From positions 2,157,501 through 2,219,500 of the forward strand of contig WPIO01000025.1 of assembly GCA_009760855.2 (NCBI GenBank): 62,000 bases of DNA, in the 5' to 3' direction. A model generated the notes under the pieces. It saw only the letters and a list, made by a program, of their open reading frames with translations. It searched no databases and was not told the origin of the DNA. Positions 58,516 to 62,000 of the stretch are shown here, piece by piece. The translations under genes and the position numbers were made by a program. The first letter of the stretch is position 1. Every line of letters starts with the position of its first letter. This DNA is from Cristatella mucedo. Its lineage: Eukaryota > Bryozoa > Phylactolaemata > Cristatellidae.

Positions 58516-59246
58516 CAGAAAACAAATGCGCTCCTACAAAATCGCACCGATTAAAATGCCACGTTATATCAATGCTGATGTAACCGCACTGATAAATTTT
58601 CGATTGAAAAAAACGTAATTAAAAGCGAACGTGATAATTCAAGTGATCGATTCAAGTTAAATAGCATATAACTCTGCCGCTTGAAATGTCATATCAAGTC
58701 TCAGTAAAGTTATAATTATTTTCAACGTCACGATTATTAGACGCTGCATGCAAAGAGACCTTAAGATCATCCCAACAATATGTAGGAATAATTGCAGCAA
58801 GACGCCTGAGTTGTTGAACGTATCTAGATTTTCTAGCTGCTGACTGCCGATCCCTATATACATGACATATGATTTGTTCTGTGGTTTTGTTCACGACGGA
58901 AATGGTTGACCATTGTGTAACGGTAGGATAGTAACACGGGACAGACGATTGGAACGCGTTATGATACCTTCGATTGAGTTATGCGTTCGAAGCAATTCAT
59001 CAGCGACATGTTCCACAAGGTGATAGGATAAAACGGACTAGTGCGTCGATTGTATCTCAAACGACTTATGTAATTGACTTCCCAGTAATTTCAAACATTA
59101 ATTAGACTGTCGGGTCTAATCTCGTTTAGTTAGTCAAAAGCAGCACTCACAGCTTATGGTGGAACAAAGATTAGTGAAATTGGCATCTTCGAATACAATT
59201 CAGTGTACTGTAGTCTCAGTATACATTAGGAAATTTTCGTTTTGTA

Positions 59247-59318
59247 TTCATCGCAACAATTACTGGCCAAGATGAAAACGACTTCATCGCAACGATCACT
59301 GCCCAAGATGAAAACGAC
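59247..59318. repeat. Two-copy tandem duplication, 36-bp period
   Basis: 59247-59282 and 59283-59318 (ttcatcgcaacaattactgg against ttcatcgcaacgatcactgc, both ending gatgaaaacgac). Confidence 0.9.
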
Positions 59319-59589
59319 AACTGAATATGATAATATTAAAGCAGTAATAATTATATATTATATAAATAAAAGCGAAGAGAATTACTGATTTTCATTAATA
59401 AGTTTGAATTTATAAAATTTAATAATTAGGAACTATACAGTAAAAGTAAATTTGATACCACAGAATTTATCTTTTATCTCAGCAATCTTATCAGTGCGCA
59501 TTTGTCAGTGAGAATTTTTTATAATAAGCCAGCGATTTAGTTGGCCCGAAATTGTCCATCGCGATATTGTAGGCGAACCCGCTAAAAGA

Positions 59590-59935
59590 TCATTGACGAC
59601 AGAAGCTTTTCCTCAGCCGGTCATATACTTGCGAACTCACGTTCACAATCCTTAAGCAATGTCTTGTTTCCCTGGCTACAGCCTGCGGCACACCCTTTTC
59701 ATTCGTCCTGAGCTGCTGCTTCCCTGTTAATCATTTCATTGACTGCATCGTTGACTCAACTTTGCTTCTTACTTTCTCTTTGTTGCATGAGATGAAGTCG
59801 ATTGGCTACGGTGTCTCGCGAAAGCCGCTTCGGCTTTAAGCGTACTCTGGAAAGCTCTCCTGCCTAATAACTACTCTGTCCTCATTAAGTTACAGATCGA
59901 GATACGTTACATTAATTTACGACTGTGAAAGGGTT
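59590..59935 (+). mobile_element. LINE-B 3' end (decayed)
   Basis: attgacgacagaagcttttc, 'tcctgagctgctgcttcc', ctttctctttgttgcatgag, tgaagtcgattggctacggt and gcgaaagccgcttcggcttt, then gagatacgttacattaattt: the LINE-B 3' coding end, terminus and tail with many changes. Confidence 0.82.
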
Positions 59936-60224
59936 TCATAACATTTCCTGTATCATTAATACAGTAACCGAGCGAATGTATCATTACATTCCGCTTCGCT
60001 TCTACGCTAGGGCAATTTGAGAATTATAGAAACTGGCTGGCTTTCCACAAAAAAAGATAACCTCGCGCTTGTAGTTGTATTTACCTGCCCGAAGATAAAA
60101 GCTGAATTCAGCCGATGGTTCTCGCGAAAGCGAGTGGATATAATTTTAAGCTAGAGACAACAAGATCGCTTATTAGGATTTTCTAGGCTTATCTGTCAAA
60201 CAATGTACATCGAAGCTACTTTAT

Positions 60225-60310
60225 GCTTCCTTTTCAGCAAATTTAAAGTGCCTTGAAAGAGATTAAGTTTACTAAGGGCGCTTTATCAAATGTGCTAATA
60301 TTATTTGCCA
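60225..60310 (+). mobile_element. LINE-A 3' tail
   Basis: cagcaaatttaaagtgcctt, gaaagagattaagtttacta and agggcgctttatcaaatgtg, then ATT-like. Confidence 0.82.
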
Positions 60311-61575
60311 ACCGTGCTACTTAGTGCTAATTAGACTACGGTGAGTTACAGCAACCTTTAGCTACTTTGTTTTTTGCCGAAAACGTAGTTCAGATCCGTT
60401 CCATGTGCTCGTAACGCGAACAAGAAAATCAGTGGTAGGATAATATGCTGATAATCTTGATGGTGTATGACTTATGACGCTATTTGTAATTTACTCTTTC
60501 CCTCCGTCCACGGAGCTCACATCTTTCTAGTAATTGCAAAACGAGCACCATTTGAGATTGCTCTCTGGATTCTCATCGCAGGCTCCAAATATTAAAGTTG
60601 AATTGAAATTAAACTAATCAAACTAGTCCTGATTAATAATTAATCGAGAAAACGGTGGTTTAATGAAGGAAAGTGACAAGAAAATAGAAAGCTATGGAGG
60701 AAGGATTGATCGGAACTGCTATTCCCACAGCAAATTCTATGCACCTCTTGCCTCGACGAGAAAATCCACACACCTGTGTTCCTCAGCTTGAGGTATAAGA
60801 GGCAAAGCTGAGAGTGTGTGAGGCTGGGCTAGCAGATTGACTAAGAATAAAAATCTTTTGGAAATAGGAATTACTATGCGTGCTACTTTTTTGAACAGGC
60901 TGCAATCAGATCAATCCAAAATGGCTATTTTTCAACATTTTCCACACGTGCATTCAAGCCGAAGATACCATATTTAAAGATTGTGATTAATTCAGCTGAC
61001 TAGCCTTCACTTTCCTAATCATCAAGATAGGGGTATGGCGAGTTTTTTTTTTACTTTAAAATACGTGAAAGTTCCGATATTCTTTAAATTCTCCAAATAA
61101 GAACTTCTATGTATTATCTTTAATCCAGACATATTAATTAACATTTTATGAGCAAAAATAAGGTTGGCCATTTCCGAAGATCAAAATATCCCGATCAGTT
61201 CACCGAACCCAGATTATGGAGGCGTAATGCATGCGGCGATTATCAAGTCGAACGTTAAGCACGCTCCGGTGATATGCAGTATCTGTATTTACTGTATCTA
61301 CTTGGGGATGAGCCAAAACTGATGCCAATCCTTAATCCTAACTCTAACGATATTCTAAAAGCATATGTTTAACCTACACTGATGAAAGAATTCCACTTGT
61401 TTAAGCAAATATGCTGCAAAAGAAGCGTGTTTTTTGTTGAGTGGTAGCATGCACACTTTCAGCACTTATTAGCACACAAAGGACACTCTAGACGGACACA
61501 GCAAATGCATGAGGAACGCATGGGTTGCTAGCTTCTTTCTAATAGACTCAGGTAGTCACTTTTTCACCTACGATG

Positions 61576-61820
<245 letters not shown>

Positions 61821-62000
61821 CATACTTTCTTAGCCTCCGCCGCCTCAACCGGGCGGCCCTGCATCCGGAGGTCCACGGCCCTGAGACGCACAAGGTGTGC
61901 CTCGCATCTAAAACGTCTCCAAGTGTCCAACCGCACCAAGGCTGTCAAGCATGCCAGGTAGCTTCCATCCCAGCTTGCTCTTGCTCAATCTTTACAATTT

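Overview
The window is nuclear DNA of an animal, most likely an invertebrate. It has spliced genes with short coding exons, introns up to 8.5 kb, microsatellites, and many decayed L2/CR1-like LINEs and tRNA-derived SINEs. I cannot name the species, and there are no bacterial features.

Two protein-coding genes can be rebuilt exon by exon, both on the minus strand in tandem. (1) Positions 1-3300 carry the 5' part of an SSX2IP (ADIP, afadin- and alpha-actinin-binding protein) homologue. It has four coding exons and leaves the window on the left. (2) Positions 6372-42134 carry what appears to be a complete CCDC186 (CCCP-1/golgin-like) homologue. Sixteen coding exons join in frame to 2841 nt (946 codons plus stop), covering the family's coiled coil and conserved C-terminus. 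Its last intron appears to use a GC donor. The two proteins act in different compartments: SSX2IP at centrosomes and centriolar satellites, CCDC186 in Golgi and dense-core-vesicle trafficking. Their adjacency is a map fact, not evidence of joint function.

Mobile elements fill much of the rest. LINE family A is L2-like, with a 3' end folding into an AAAGCGCC...GGCGCTTT stem and an (ATT)n tail. Its longest copy is at 36171-38340. LINE family B is another L2/CR1-like element with a TACAT-type tail; its longest copies are at 23850-25880 and 39011-40100. Two tRNA-derived SINE families occur: SINE-B ends in a copy of the LINE-A hairpin, while SINE-A shares a shorter motif with LINE-B. A dead pogo/Tigger-like DNA transposon (32782-34967) lies in a CCDC186 intron. 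A diverged repeat pair ('repeat X') lies at 16075-16420 and 43395-43727.

Layout: 1-3300 SSX2IP 5' exons; 3301-6371 intergenic DNA and CCDC186 3' UTR; 6372-42134 CCDC186 with repeat-filled introns; 42135-62000 upstream DNA with many LINE and SINE pieces, one GC-rich patch near 52.1 kb, and a compound TA/CA microsatellite near the right end. No convincing gene was found in the last 20 kb, though a non-coding first exon of CCDC186 may lie there.

The most interesting material is the pairing of LINE and SINE 3' ends, the LINE-B tail that appears to have grown into a 12-bp satellite, the GC-AG intron, and the unclassified repeat X and 28-kb ORF region. Family assignments come from remembered protein families; no search was run.
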